Positions 37,801 through 45,426 of a stretch of DNA of 64,000 bases are shown here, piece after piece (positions within the stretch are counted from its first letter, which is position 1; every line of letters begins with the position of its first letter). The DNA comes from Nannocystis punicea (GTDB taxonomy: Bacteria > Myxococcota_A > Polyangia > Nannocystales > Nannocystaceae): contig NZ_CP114040.1 in NCBI RefSeq assembly GCF_026965555.1, forward strand, positions 6,572,001-6,636,000. Reading direction: 5' to 3'. The position numbers and the translations under genes were made by a program. Below the pieces are notes generated by a model. The model was not told the DNA's origin, ran no database searches, and worked only from the letters and a program-made list of their open reading frames with translations.

Positions 37801-39006
37801 GGTGCCGACGCAGTTCATGCCCGGGAGGTTCGGCGACGGCTTGGCCGCGCAGTCCTCGTCGGAGTCGCACGGGACCGTCATCTGCTCGAGGCCCGCCGGG
37901 CGATTGTCGGGGTGGGTCTCGCGCAGCTTGTCCTGCAGCGGCAAGCTGAACGTCTGCTCGCCCTCGCCGCCCCACGCGTACGAGAACTTCCGGACCTCCT
38001 CGGTGCGGTTCACGTGCGGGATGAAGTCGGCGCACTGGGCGAACTTGTCGCCCATCAGGTCGCACTTGATCGCGTTGCCGGCGTTCGGGCTGCGGTACTG
38101 ATCGCGGCTCGGCTCCTCGTCCGCGGCGACCGGCGCCGTCACGCCGTACTTGGCGATGTTGACCGCCAGCTCGAAGTCACACGTCTCGCAGCAGGTGTCG
38201 ACGCCGTCCTGCGGGGTCGTGCACGACTGCCCGCGGCGCGCGTCGGTCTCGCCGGTGTAGGTCTTGACGTCCTGGTCCATCCGCATCTTGAGCGGGATGG
38301 TCTTCTTCGACTCCGCGTCGGCGAACAGGCCGTCGCAGGTGTTGTCGTCGACGTTGTTGTAGTCGAAGCCCTGGCCCTGCTTCGACAGGTTGTCGATACA
38401 CGCGAGGTTGACGAGGCGCGACACGTGGTCGGGCTGGGTCTGCGTACCCGGGCGATAGTCGCCGTTGTAGCGGGTGATCGGGCCCTCGAGGTGGACGATG
38501 CGCGTCTTCCAGTCGTAGACCTCGAACAGCTGCGGGTTGGCCGGCGACTTGCGGACGAGCTCGACCGACTGCGGATCCAGCAGGTTGTTGAAGATGAACT
38601 GCAGGCCGTCGTTGACGATCAGCGGCGAGACCTTGCACCACTCCTGGGCGCCACGCGGGGCCTCCATCGCCTCGTCGGTCTCGATACAGGGGATGACTCT
38701 CTCGACGAAGTAGTTCCCGTTCTTGATCTCGCCGGGACACTCGGGGCCCTCGCACTCGGGGCCGAGCAGCTTCACGACCTTGCCGGCGTAGTTCACACCC
38801 GCGACGGTCTCGAGGATCAGGTTCTCGGGGTCACAGACGCCGCAGTCGGGGTCGGAGACGCAGCCGCTCAGCGCGGTCGAGGCGCCGAACAGGGCGAGCG
38901 TGGCCAGAGCCCAGACGCCGGAGCCGGCGTCACCGCGGTGGATCGGGCGCGACAAGCGGGGAATGCTTCGGAGGAGGTAGTTACGCATGGCGTCGGTCCT
39001 GCTCAT
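34882..39006 (-). CDS. Large lipoprotein with thrombospondin type-3 repeats
   Basis: 1374-aa Cys-rich surface lipoprotein. Lipobox ALSGC lies after a signal peptide; ATG at 38988 (MRNYLLRSIP) is an alternative start. The N-terminal 800 residues are a unique region with many Cys and no recognised domain. From about residue 890 come several calcium-binding thrombospondin type-3 motifs (DLDLDGFPFSCDN, DTDKDGIGNECD, DFDRDGIGDVCDNC, DFDGDDVGDICDTC, DQDFDGIGDSCDLC). The C-terminus is Thr/Gly-rich. Last gene of the minus-strand TonB/ExbBD cluster, 8 bp after the second exbD, so it may be energised by or exported near that complex (inference). Confidence 0.9.
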   Translation of the reverse strand: MSRTDAMRNYLLRSIPRLSRPIHRGDAGSGVWALATLALFGASTALSGCVSDPDCGVCDPENLILETVAGVNYAGKVVKLLGPECEGPECPGEIKNGNYFVERVIPCIETDEAMEAPRGAQEWCKVSPLIVNDGLQFIFNNLLDPQSVELVRKSPANPQLFEVYDWKTRIVHLEGPITRYNGDYRPGTQTQPDHVSRLVNLACIDNLSKQGQGFDYNNVDDNTCDGLFADAESKKTIPLKMRMDQDVKTYTGETDARRGQSCTTPQDGVDTCCETCDFELAVNIAKYGVTAPVAADEEPSRDQYRSPNAGNAIKCDLMGDKFAQCADFIPHVNRTEEVRKFSYAWGGEGEQTFSLPLQDKLRETHPDNRPAGLEQMTVPCDSDEDCAAKPSPNLPGMNCVGTKDGAACSGSDPECENKVCRAEWFVECRAESITTGAQGYCVDKRWSGAGVAACFQTEVPYPICTDGACTNTKSESANNAKGRRFAFADADISGTISAVEGCRAELSGGNLPAECDPFYQPGVKAIGRYDRKETLPSTARNCLCEDEPATGCADLVTSLCREDGDPSKPIRDDKKGQYALKFISKNGGVIYDPAIKGVLFLPADLGSMPRSLPEACSEDRGKGAGALNIKDGWRANDNGLIESFENFDRAMCSSSTYKIVFSEPEQGKVLQYIRDKVGNTLSGKSTYVIHTPDFHVIPGSGFPTNNLRIGACDDFELRFSNKYDMSPSNLEKLQIIELGGTDDEPVEGKLIAGGPGCAKTADDLEAGNGSVPCLSVNVRDQEIGSVRVEIDAKEFGAILQPNTSDNPVRYRFKVPGLTLADGEDVYEAMKNRPADYAGAFWDACGMPLVLSMPKVDKEGNVGKGGKAAKPDFWYDFEIDSPKCKEDLDLDGFPFSCDNAPDVFNPAQLNSDGDEAGDDVDLCPTVATLNTAADTDKDGIGNECDFCTRPVDTYNKNAAMASASEKMKVRNIPDNSDFDRDGIGDVCDNCITVANCGDFGDGPNQTAASIGDPVPFSNDSQCQVDNDDAPFIGDACADLITMPGQGAAGPVGFGLEDDFDQDGVANGDDRCPRQRVKACTEDADCGGEDVTCAAGFCSNHSDFDGDDVGDICDTCPFDKNPQQIQMGMSEENDLDGDFVGFNCETNNECFENPDARPIAFYDKIAPSGMCCTTVFPTDTLDAPRLMPDGMPLEREEVERLMMEYQAAREAWSMAMDGSEPPKPPLFVPLKADCGGEGPDKCRPLTQKVRDIPGVVNLPPGCAEAGQPLSLDSPTINGNANELYKFMCTLPQRDQDFDGIGDSCDLCKFAFDPENTLFKDANNKVWPTHGQYCNGVWGVDVAPRLLSQCGDLSEDAGMTGTDTMMSTGGETTTTGG

Positions 39007-39014
39007 CGAGTCGG

Positions 39015-39461
39015 TTAGGTTTTCTGCCGCAGGGTGTCCGGAGTCGGCTTGTCCTTGTTCTTCATGATGCCGAGCACGTCGGCGCCGGAGTGCTTGGCGA
39101 TGTCGAGCACCTCGACCGCGACCCCGTAGACGGCATCGTCGTCGAAGTTGACGAAGATGACCTTCTTGTCGCGGAACTTGAGCTGGTTCTCCAGCGTGTC
39201 CTTGAGGTTCGACTTCTCGACCGGCGTCCGGTTGAGCGTGATGGCCCCGTCCTTCGTCAGGCCGATGACGAGGTTCTCACTCTCGGGCTGCGGCTTCTGC
39301 CGCGTCTTGCTCTCGGGCGGCACCTTGACCGAGAGCTCGGGCACGTTCTTCGGCAACATCACCATGAAGATGATGAGCAGCACGAGGCAGACGTCGACGA
39401 GAGGGGTGACGTTGATATCGCTCTGGGCTCCCTTTTTGGAGCCGCCTGCTGACATGCTCAT
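39015..39461 (-). CDS. ExbD/TolR-family protein
   Basis: 148-aa proton-channel accessory protein of TonB/Tol-type systems. One N-terminal membrane helix carries the essential Asp (NVTPLVDVCLVLLIIFMVML), followed by a periplasmic domain ending KPTPDTLRQKT. Second ExbD of the cluster, separated from the first by 271 bp containing a possible attenuator. Two in-frame ATGs (39461 and 39455) are possible starts. Confidence 0.92.
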   Translation of the reverse strand: MSMSAGGSKKGAQSDINVTPLVDVCLVLLIIFMVMLPKNVPELSVKVPPESKTRQKPQPESENLVIGLTKDGAITLNRTPVEKSNLKDTLENQLKFRDKKVIFVNFDDDAVYGVAVEVLDIAKHSGADVLGIMKNKDKPTPDTLRQKT

Positions 39462-39532
39462 GGTGCGATCCTTCGCGGCCGCCGGGGGCTCGCGCTGGTT
39501 GTTAGCCTACCGCCGTTTGAAACGGAGGTATA

Positions 39533-39573
39533 GGAAAAACGCAAGCGGCGCGCCTCGGGGAGGGGCGCGCCGC
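39533..39573 (-). terminator. Possible attenuator between two exbD genes
   Basis: A 10-bp stem (GCGGCGCGCC at 39545-39554 pairing with GGCGCGCCGC at 39564-39573, 9-nt loop) is followed on the minus strand by five Ts at 39539-39535. It lies upstream of the second exbD and could reduce read-through. A small dyad CCGTTT-G-AAACGG (39513-39525) sits between it and the start codon. Confidence 0.55.
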
Positions 39574-39732
39574 GGGGTTTGGGCGGGGTTTGGTTCGGAC
39601 GAAGTTCGGACGCGGGAGGTCGGTGATGTGAAAGTCAGTGACGCAGCGAACAGCGCGGGGGTCGGTGGAGCGAGCGCCTGGAGAGCGTCGCGGGCGGCCC
39701 GGCCGCCCGCCCGGCCGCAGCATCACGGACGA

Positions 39733-40257
39733 TCAGGTCGGGGGTCCAGACTGGTTGGCGACCTCGACCACGAGGGCGACGTCCTGCATCTGGGCGTTGG
39801 ACGCAGTGATCCACTCCATGACCGTCTTCACCCGGCCCCATTGAGTGCCCTTGTCGCCTTTGACGAACAGGATCGGGCCCTTGTAGTCGTTGGCCAGCGC
39901 CTTGCCCGAGGCGATCTTGAGGTCCTCCTCGAGGCGAGCGAGGAACGGCTCCTTCTCCGTGTACATGTCCGTCTCGACCCAGGCGCCGTCGTCGTTGACC
40001 GAGACGAACACCTGGTCGCCCTCCTTGTGCATCGTCGCGGTGGTCAGCGTCGGCAGCTTGACCGCGACGCCGCGGCCGAGCATCGGCGTGACCACCATGA
40101 AGATGATGAGCAACACCAGGCAGACGTCGACCAACGGGGTGACGTTGATGTCGCTGTTGGCCTGCGCCGGCTGGATGCCGTGGTCGCTCTTGTACGCGAC
40201 GTGCCGGCGGTGCTTGCCACCCTTACCGCCACGGCGCGGGCTCGTGGAGGCGGACAT
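39733..40257 (-). CDS. ExbD/TolR-family protein
   Basis: 174-aa ExbD-type protein: basic cytoplasmic N-terminus (SPRRGGKGGKHRRH), membrane helix with Asp (NVTPLVDVCLVLLIIFMVVTP), then a periplasmic domain. Its ATG overlaps the TGA of exbB by one base (TGATG), so the two are coupled. Works with ExbB to convert proton flow into motion of TonB. Confidence 0.93.
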   Translation of the reverse strand: MSASTSPRRGGKGGKHRRHVAYKSDHGIQPAQANSDINVTPLVDVCLVLLIIFMVVTPMLGRGVAVKLPTLTTATMHKEGDQVFVSVNDDGAWVETDMYTEKEPFLARLEEDLKIASGKALANDYKGPILFVKGDKGTQWGRVKTVMEWITASNAQMQDVALVVEVANQSGPPT

Positions 40258-40994
40258 CAGGGGTAGCGCCCTTCCTTGAGGACGAAGTCGATCAGCTCCG
40301 ACGCCACGTCGTTCATGTCGATCTGGAAGCCCTCGACCCGCGCGTTGAAGGAGTTGAACATCACGACCGCCGGGATGGCGACGAGGAGGCCCACGGCGGT
40401 GGCGACGAGGGCCTCGGAGATCCCGCCCGCGACCGACGACAGACCGCCGCCACCGTCGGACGAGATGCCCTGGAACGAGTTGATGATGCCGACCACGGTG
40501 CCGAGGAGGCCGACGAACGGCGCGGTCGTGCCGACCGTCGCCAGCGAGGTCAGGCCGCGCTTGAGGTTGGCCGTCTCACGCTCCTTGGCGCGCTCGAGCT
40601 GACGGTTGACCGCGTCGACGAGGTCGAAGTCGCCGACGTCCTCGGGACCCTCCTCGTTGAGGGCTTCCATGCCCTTGATGTACTCGTTCAGACCGGCGCC
40701 CACGACCTTCGCCAGCGGGCTGTCGCCGTGGGTCTGCGCCGCCGTCACGGCCTCTTGCAGCTTGCGCTCCTGCAAGAAGTTGCGCAGCAGCATGATGTAC
40801 TGGATCGAGTGCCGCCGCGACCGCGAGTAGGCCCGCAGGCGCTCGAGCACGATCGCCAGAGACAGCAGGAACATGAGCAGGAGCAACACCAAGATGACCT
40901 TGGCGAAGATGCCCATCTGCTCCCACATGCCTGCGAGGGAGAAGTCCGTTCCGCCGGTGTTGGCGAGTAGCGTGGTGATGTCCATGAGCTCCAT
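40257..40994 (-). CDS. ExbB/TolQ/MotA-family proton channel protein
   Basis: 245-aa protein with three membrane segments: about 28-50 (FAKVILVLLLLMFLLSLAIVL), about 155-180 (VGTTAPFVGLLGTVVGIINSF, with the Thr-containing pore helix) and about 195-215 (ALVATAVGLLVAIPAVVMFNSF). The pattern is that of ExbB/TolQ, which forms the pentameric proton channel around an ExbD dimer. Translationally coupled to the first exbD. Confidence 0.94.
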   Translation of the reverse strand: MELMDITTLLANTGGTDFSLAGMWEQMGIFAKVILVLLLLMFLLSLAIVLERLRAYSRSRRHSIQYIMLLRNFLQERKLQEAVTAAQTHGDSPLAKVVGAGLNEYIKGMEALNEEGPEDVGDFDLVDAVNRQLERAKERETANLKRGLTSLATVGTTAPFVGLLGTVVGIINSFQGISSDGGGGLSSVAGGISEALVATAVGLLVAIPAVVMFNSFNARVEGFQIDMNDVASELIDFVLKEGRYP

Positions 40995-41222
40995 GATCGG
41001 ATGCCTGTCTTCTCGTTGGGGTCGGCTGAGGGCCTGAAGGCCGTGCGGTGGATCAGGCCCAAGGGGCCGTGCAGTGGGTCTTGGGGCCGCGAGGCGAGTT
41101 GGAGGCCGCGAGGCCGGAAGTCGGTCGGGTCGCCGCGAGGGCCGGTGCTGAAGCGGACTGGAGGGCCGGGGGGCGCTCAGGCCCGGAGGCCGTGGGACGC
41201 TCAGGCCCGGAGGGCCGTGTCA
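40995..41222. repeat. Gap inside cluster with short GC-rich direct repeats
   Basis: 228 bp between the tonB stop and exbB. A 20-bp near-tandem repeat (CGCTCAGGCCCGGAGG...CCGTG) occurs at about 41177-41199 and 41200-41220, with looser copies of GGCCGCGAGG upstream. These are not the 14-bp-phased family. No gene. Confidence 0.5.
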
Positions 41223-42026
41223 TCAGTTGAACTTGATGTTGAAGTCGACCTCGGAGCAAATCTTGGTCGCCTTGCCGCCGACCATGAAGGGCTTGAAGCG
41301 CCACTTCTTGACCGTATCGCGGCAGATTTCGTCGACCTTGGGGTCGTTGTGGGGGAACTTCTTCTTGGTCTTCACGTCGGCGGTCTTGCCGTCGACGTCG
41401 ACGCAGAAGAAGATCGTGACGGTGCCGGGCCGCTTGTCGAACATGCCGGCCTTGGTCGCGGCGAGCTTGTTGGCCTCGGGGTCGGGCTTGTAGATCGCGT
41501 TGCCCATGACGACCGCGATCGGCTTCGGCGCCGTCGCCTGGCTCACGTCGCGCTTGGTGGCCACGCCGCCGAGTTGGCCGCCCAGCTGACCGCCCAGCAC
41601 GCCGCCGAGCACGCCGCCCGGGACACCGCCCGGCACGCCGCCGGGCACACCGCCGGGCACTGCGTTGCTCTTGGCGCCGCCCGCCGACTTCTTCACGTCG
41701 GGCACCTTGTCGGGCGTCTCCTTCGGCTGGACGATCTCCTCCGGGACCTCTTCCTCGGGGATCTCCTCCTTCTCCTCTTCCTCCTGCGTCTCCGCGGCCG
41801 CCGGCGGCGGGGGCGGAGGCGGAGGCGGCGCGGCCTCCTCGGCGCTCATCTGCACCATCAAGAACTGGACCGTCGGCGGGTCCACCTTGGTGATGTTCAT
41901 CTTGTTCGCGGCCCAGACGAAGATGATGCCGGAGAAGGTGAGCGTGCCCGACACGACCGAGGCGATAGCGATCCGTCGCTGACGCCTGGGGTCGGACTTT
42001 TGGTACGTGAGATAGTGTTCAAACAT
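41223..42026 (-). CDS. TonB-like energy transducer
   Basis: 267-aa TonB-family protein: cytoplasmic N-terminus, one membrane helix (about 18-40, IAIASVVSGTLTFSGIIFVWAA), Pro run then Glu-rich spacer (about 66-100), an unusual Gly-rich tetrapeptide stretch (PGGV x4, then LGGV and LGGQ copies, about 120-155), and a TonB-type C-terminal domain (GTVTIFFCVDVDGKTADV...CRDTVKKWRFKPFMVGGKA). Two Cys in the C-terminal domain could form a disulfide. Transmits ExbBD energy to an outer-membrane partner that is not identified here. Confidence 0.88.
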   Translation of the reverse strand: MFEHYLTYQKSDPRRQRRIAIASVVSGTLTFSGIIFVWAANKMNITKVDPPTVQFLMVQMSAEEAAPPPPPPPPPAAAETQEEEEKEEIPEEEVPEEIVQPKETPDKVPDVKKSAGGAKSNAVPGGVPGGVPGGVPGGVLGGVLGGQLGGQLGGVATKRDVSQATAPKPIAVVMGNAIYKPDPEANKLAATKAGMFDKRPGTVTIFFCVDVDGKTADVKTKKKFPHNDPKVDEICRDTVKKWRFKPFMVGGKATKICSEVDFNIKFN

Positions 42027-42076
42027 GGTGCGGTCTCACTGGCCCCGAACGCCCGCGCCAAAGGCGGGCGCTGCGG

Positions 42077-43150
42077 CTACTTGCTGCCCTGCCCCTTGCC
42101 CTTCTTGCCCTTGCCCTTGACCGGCTCCGGTTCGGCGCCGCTCTCGAGCAGCCGGATCTCCTCCTCGATCGCCTTCTTGCGCTCGGCGTCGGACGCCTCT
42201 TCTTCGGGGGAGATCGGGCGCGGCGCCAGCATGCAGCACGGACCCTCGGGCACCTTGTCGGTCGGGCACTCGGGCTCGACCTTGATGTCGCAGATCGCCT
42301 TCTGCTGCCGCCACGCCGACATGCCGTCCTCGCGCGCGAGGATCATGTTGAGGTTCTCGTTGGCGGTGTTCTGCGTCGGATCGTCGCCGTAGCGCCGCGC
42401 CAGCTGCCGCTGGGTGTACGCGATCGATCGATAGATGTACGCCTCGATGAACTTGTGGTCGATCATCGTCGCCTTGTCGAGGAGGGCGATCGCCTCGTTG
42501 GCCAGCGCCAGGCGCTCCTCCTCGGACAGGTTGGCGTTGTACTGCACGCCGCTGTCGGGCTCCGGGTACAGCTTCTCGAGCTTGCGGATCGCCAGCGAGA
42601 GGTACGCGCGCACGCTGGTCGGGAAGTCGACCGTGCGCTTGACGAACCACTGATCGGCGTCCTTCGTGCGCCCGCACGTGTCGTACTGCTTGGCGATGCG
42701 CGTGTACCAGCCCTCTTCCTTCGGCTCCTGGTTGTGCCGCTCGAGGAAGTACGACAGCAGGTCGTCGCAGCGCTCGTCGGCGTCGAACAGCGCGAGCCGG
42801 TGGTTGAGGTACACCTCGCGGTCGGCCTCGGTCACTTCGTTGCCGGCGCGGTCGAGCCAGGTCTTGAAGTCAGACAGCGCGAGGTCGGTGTAGACCTTGC
42901 GATCGGCGAGCTGGTTCGGATCCTTGATCTTGAGGACGATGCTCTCGGCCGCGCACGCGCGGTTCCAGAACAGCGTGACCAGATCGGGCTCCAGCTTCTC
43001 GGCCTCGTTGTACTTCTCGATCGCCTCGCGATACTGACCGTTGGCGTAGAGGTTGTTTCCTTCGCGGATGAAGTCGCGCGCGGCGATCTTGGTGCAGCCG
43101 GGCGCCAGGAACAGGGCACACGCGGCAACTGCGGCGAGAATCGGACGCAT
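42077..43150 (-). CDS. TPR lipoprotein
   Basis: 357-aa lipoprotein (lipobox LAPGC). Tetratricopeptide repeats start directly after the Cys (FIREGNNLYANGQYREAIEKYNEAEKLEP) and continue to about residue 270; a Cys-rich segment (CDIKVEPECPTDKVPEGPCC) and a Lys/Gly tail KGKGKKGKGQGSK end it. First gene of the TonB/ExbBD/thrombospondin cluster; probably a periplasmic adaptor for that complex. TACACT lies 10 nt before the ATG on the minus strand. Confidence 0.88.
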   Translation of the reverse strand: MRPILAAVAACALFLAPGCTKIAARDFIREGNNLYANGQYREAIEKYNEAEKLEPDLVTLFWNRACAAESIVLKIKDPNQLADRKVYTDLALSDFKTWLDRAGNEVTEADREVYLNHRLALFDADERCDDLLSYFLERHNQEPKEEGWYTRIAKQYDTCGRTKDADQWFVKRTVDFPTSVRAYLSLAIRKLEKLYPEPDSGVQYNANLSEEERLALANEAIALLDKATMIDHKFIEAYIYRSIAYTQRQLARRYGDDPTQNTANENLNMILAREDGMSAWRQQKAICDIKVEPECPTDKVPEGPCCMLAPRPISPEEEASDAERKKAIEEEIRLLESGAEPEPVKGKGKKGKGQGSK

Positions 43151-43492
43151 GGAGAGCGCCAGTGTACAGAGATGTGAGGGGAGTTCAAGACGCCCTGCGG
43201 ATCCGAGCGCGACCGCGGCGCGACCTCCGACCCTGGCGGCGGGGCCGCAAGCCCACGGCCGCCGTGCGAGACGGTTTGCACGGTCCGGCGTCCGAACCCG
43301 GTCCGATCGGGCGGGCCTCGTTCGCCCTAGTCATCCGTCCAGCGCGAGCCGCACCACTCGCCCCGCCGCGGGCCCGCGACGACGTTTTCGGCGCCGTCTC
43401 CGATCACCGGCGACGCCCTCCCCTGCCCCGACCCTCCGCGGCTCGGCCCGCGTCCCCCTGGATCGCCCGAGCCCCTTCTGCATCGGGTCTGC
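43151..43492. other. 342-bp gap, nothing recognised
   Basis: Separates the epmA stop from the divergently placed cluster start. Short frames without domains; no phased repeat array and no obvious terminator. The promoter of the TPR lipoprotein gene probably lies at its left end. Confidence 0.4.
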
Positions 43493-44494
43493 TCACGCAC
43501 CGCCGAGGCTGAGAGAGACGTCGGCGAGGCGCGTGCGGCCGACTGCGAGGGCGATCAAGCGGTCGAGGCCGAGAGCGATCCCGGCGCACGGCGGCAGGCC
43601 GGGCAGCTCGGCCAGGAAGTCGTCGTCGATCGGCAGCGCCGGCGCCCCGTACACCCGCCGCAGCTCGTTGACCGCGGCGAACCGGCGCCGCTGCTCGTCA
43701 GCGTCGCGCAGCTCGACGTAGCCGTTGGCGATCTCCAGCCCCCCGACGTGGCACTCGGCCCGCCGCGCCAGCCACGGCTGCGCCGGGTCGGTCACCGCCA
43801 GCGCGGCGAGCGGCGCCGGGAAGTCGACCAGGTGGGTCCCTTCATGTTCTTTCAGCCATGTCTCGAAGAACATGTCCGACCAGGCAGTGAAGAACCCGGT
43901 CCACGCCAGCAGCGTCCGCGCCCACGGCTCGAGCTCGCCGGCCGGCGCCAGAGTGCGCGCGACCTCGGCGGCCAGCGCCGGCGGCAGCGCGGCGGCCAGC
44001 GAGCCGGCGTCCTCGTCGCCGCGCAGCAGGGCGCCGCAGGTCGCGGTCACCACCTCGAGGAAGCGGGCGCGCTGCCAGGTCTTCGGGACATGTCCGTTCG
44101 AACCTGTCGCAGCGAACACACGGGCGACGAGCGCCTCGACGTCGGCGAGCAGCGGCTCGAGGTCGGCGCCGAGGCGGTACCACTCGACGAGGTGAAACTC
44201 CTCGCTGTGACGCTCGCCGATCTCGGCGCGGCGGAACACGTGGGCGATCTGGAAGATCGGCCCGCTGCCGCGGACGAGCAGCCGCTTCATCGCCAGCTCG
44301 GGGCTGGTCGCGAGCAGCCCGGGCGGCGCGGCGATCGGCTCGATGAACGGCTCGACCGCGACCGCCCGCACGCGTACGGGGGTGCTGACCTCGCGCAGGC
44401 CCTGGTCGCGAAAATAGCCGCGCACGGCGGCCATCGCTGCGTCCCAGATGTGGACCCGAGTCGACCAGGGGAGTGCGCCGAGCTCGGCCGCCAT
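43493..44494 (-). CDS. epmA: EF-P lysyl-ligase EpmA (PoxA/GenX)
   Basis: 333-aa class II LysRS-like enzyme lacking the tRNA-binding domain; it attaches (R)-beta-lysine to a conserved lysine of EF-P. Motif 2 reads FRRAEIGERHSEEFHLVEWY and motif 3 GIALGLDRLIAL. It follows efp by 3 bp, which supports the pairing. Two segments look foreign: TGSNGHVPKTWQR and SDMFFETWLKEHEG. Both coincide with three-unit sets of the 14-bp repeat (44072-44109 and 43840-43877), that is 42-bp in-frame additions. The beta-lysine-making EpmB is not in the window. Confidence 0.93.
   Translation of the reverse strand: MAAELGALPWSTRVHIWDAAMAAVRGYFRDQGLREVSTPVRVRAVAVEPFIEPIAAPPGLLATSPELAMKRLLVRGSGPIFQIAHVFRRAEIGERHSEEFHLVEWYRLGADLEPLLADVEALVARVFAATGSNGHVPKTWQRARFLEVVTATCGALLRGDEDAGSLAAALPPALAAEVARTLAPAGELEPWARTLLAWTGFFTAWSDMFFETWLKEHEGTHLVDFPAPLAALAVTDPAQPWLARRAECHVGGLEIANGYVELRDADEQRRRFAAVNELRRVYGAPALPIDDDFLAELPGLPPCAGIALGLDRLIALAVGRTRLADVSLSLGGA
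43840..43877. repeat. Three phased repeat units inside epmA
   Basis: Starts at 43840 (CTTCATGTTC), 43854 (AGCCATGTCT) and 43868 (GAACATGTCC), 14 bp apart, within the coding sequence. Three units (42 bp) preserve the frame. Confidence 0.82.
44072..44109. repeat. Three phased repeat units inside epmA
   Basis: Starts at 44072 (CTGCCAGGTC), 44086 (GGACATGTCC) and 44100 (GAACCTGTCG), 14 bp apart, encoding TGSNGHVPKTWQ on the minus strand. Confidence 0.82.
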
Positions 44495-44497
44495 CGC

Positions 44498-45058
44498 CTA
44501 GGTGTTGATGCGCTCGACGTAGGCGCCGGTGCGGGTGTCGATCTTGACCTTGTCGCCCTCGCGGATGAAGAGCGGCACCTGGATCTTGTGGCCGGTCTCG
44601 ACGGTCGCGTTCTTGGTCGCGTTGGTCGCGGTGTCGCCCTTCACGCCCGGCTCGCACTCGGTGATCGTCATGACGATGTGGCTGGGCAGCGTCACGCCGA
44701 CCGGGCGGTCGTTGTAGAAGAGGACGTCGACCGAGATCTGGTCGAGCAGGAAGGCGGAGTCGTCACTGACGATCTCCTCGGCGAGCGCGACCTGCTCGTA
44801 GCTCTCGTTGTCCATGAAGGTGTACCCGTTCTGATCCTTGAACAGGTACTGCATCTTGCGCGACTCGACGTTGGCCGGGTCGAACTTCTCGCCAGAGCGC
44901 CAGGTCCGGTCGAGGACGGCGCCGGTGATCATGTTCTTGAGCTTACACTTGTAGAGCCCTTGCCCCTTGCCCGGCTTGACGAACAAGAATTCGACGACGA
45001 CGTAGGGGTGGCCGTCGAGCTGCACCTTTGCGTTCTTGCGGAGTTCGGAGACGTCCAT
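44498..45058 (-). CDS. efp: Elongation factor P
   Basis: 186-aa EF-P that relieves ribosome stalling at polyproline stretches. Three beta-barrel domains of the usual length. The loop KPGKGQ with Lys31 is the modification site, matching EpmA-type beta-lysylation. Start at MDVSELRKNAK, the normal family N-terminus. The many Pro-rich linkers in this window's proteins make such a factor relevant. Operon with epmA. Confidence 0.96.
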   Translation of the reverse strand: MDVSELRKNAKVQLDGHPYVVVEFLFVKPGKGQGLYKCKLKNMITGAVLDRTWRSGEKFDPANVESRKMQYLFKDQNGYTFMDNESYEQVALAEEIVSDDSAFLLDQISVDVLFYNDRPVGVTLPSHIVMTITECEPGVKGDTATNATKNATVETGHKIQVPLFIREGDKVKIDTRTGAYVERINT

Positions 45059-45426
45059 GGGCGTGCGGGTGGGTAGTACCTCCGCGGCCTCTCTGTCAAC
45101 GGCCATCGCGGCGGGGCCCGCTCGAGAGAAGTCTCGCCCGCGACCGTCGCGCGCCGCGCGCAGAATTGCGGAGGTCGCGCAGGGCGGATCCCGGTCGGGC
45201 CCCGCGGATCTCCCCGACCGGCCTGGGCGCTTTCGCTCATTTGCCCATGGGGCCAGCGCAGACCCATTCTGCGCGCGGACGCCCGCAAATTCCCCGAATT
45301 TTAAACGGTGAAAGGGTGTGCGACCGGGGTCCCTGCACCACTGTTTTCCCGCGAGAATTCGGTGACGAACGCGAGGAAGTTGTGGCAAAGTCCGGGGCCA
45401 GATTTTTCATCGAGGCTCACCGGAAA
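45059..45426. other. Divergent control region of efp and the Rrf2 gene
   Basis: 368 bp between divergent genes. From about 45290 to 45425 the sequence is more AT-rich than average (AATTTTAAACGGTG near 45298, GAGAATTCGGTG near 45353, GATTTTTCATC near 45401), so promoters and a possible Rrf2 site are likely there, but I cannot pick a clear dyad. No gene. Confidence 0.5.

Noticed and set aside
34861..39018. Open plus-strand frame of 1385 codons opposite the thrombospondin lipoprotein
   Set aside because: It mirrors a real gene in GC-rich DNA, where stop codons are rare in several frames; it is low-complexity (Val/Arg/Leu/Asp) with no domains, while the minus strand has a signal peptide and clear repeats.
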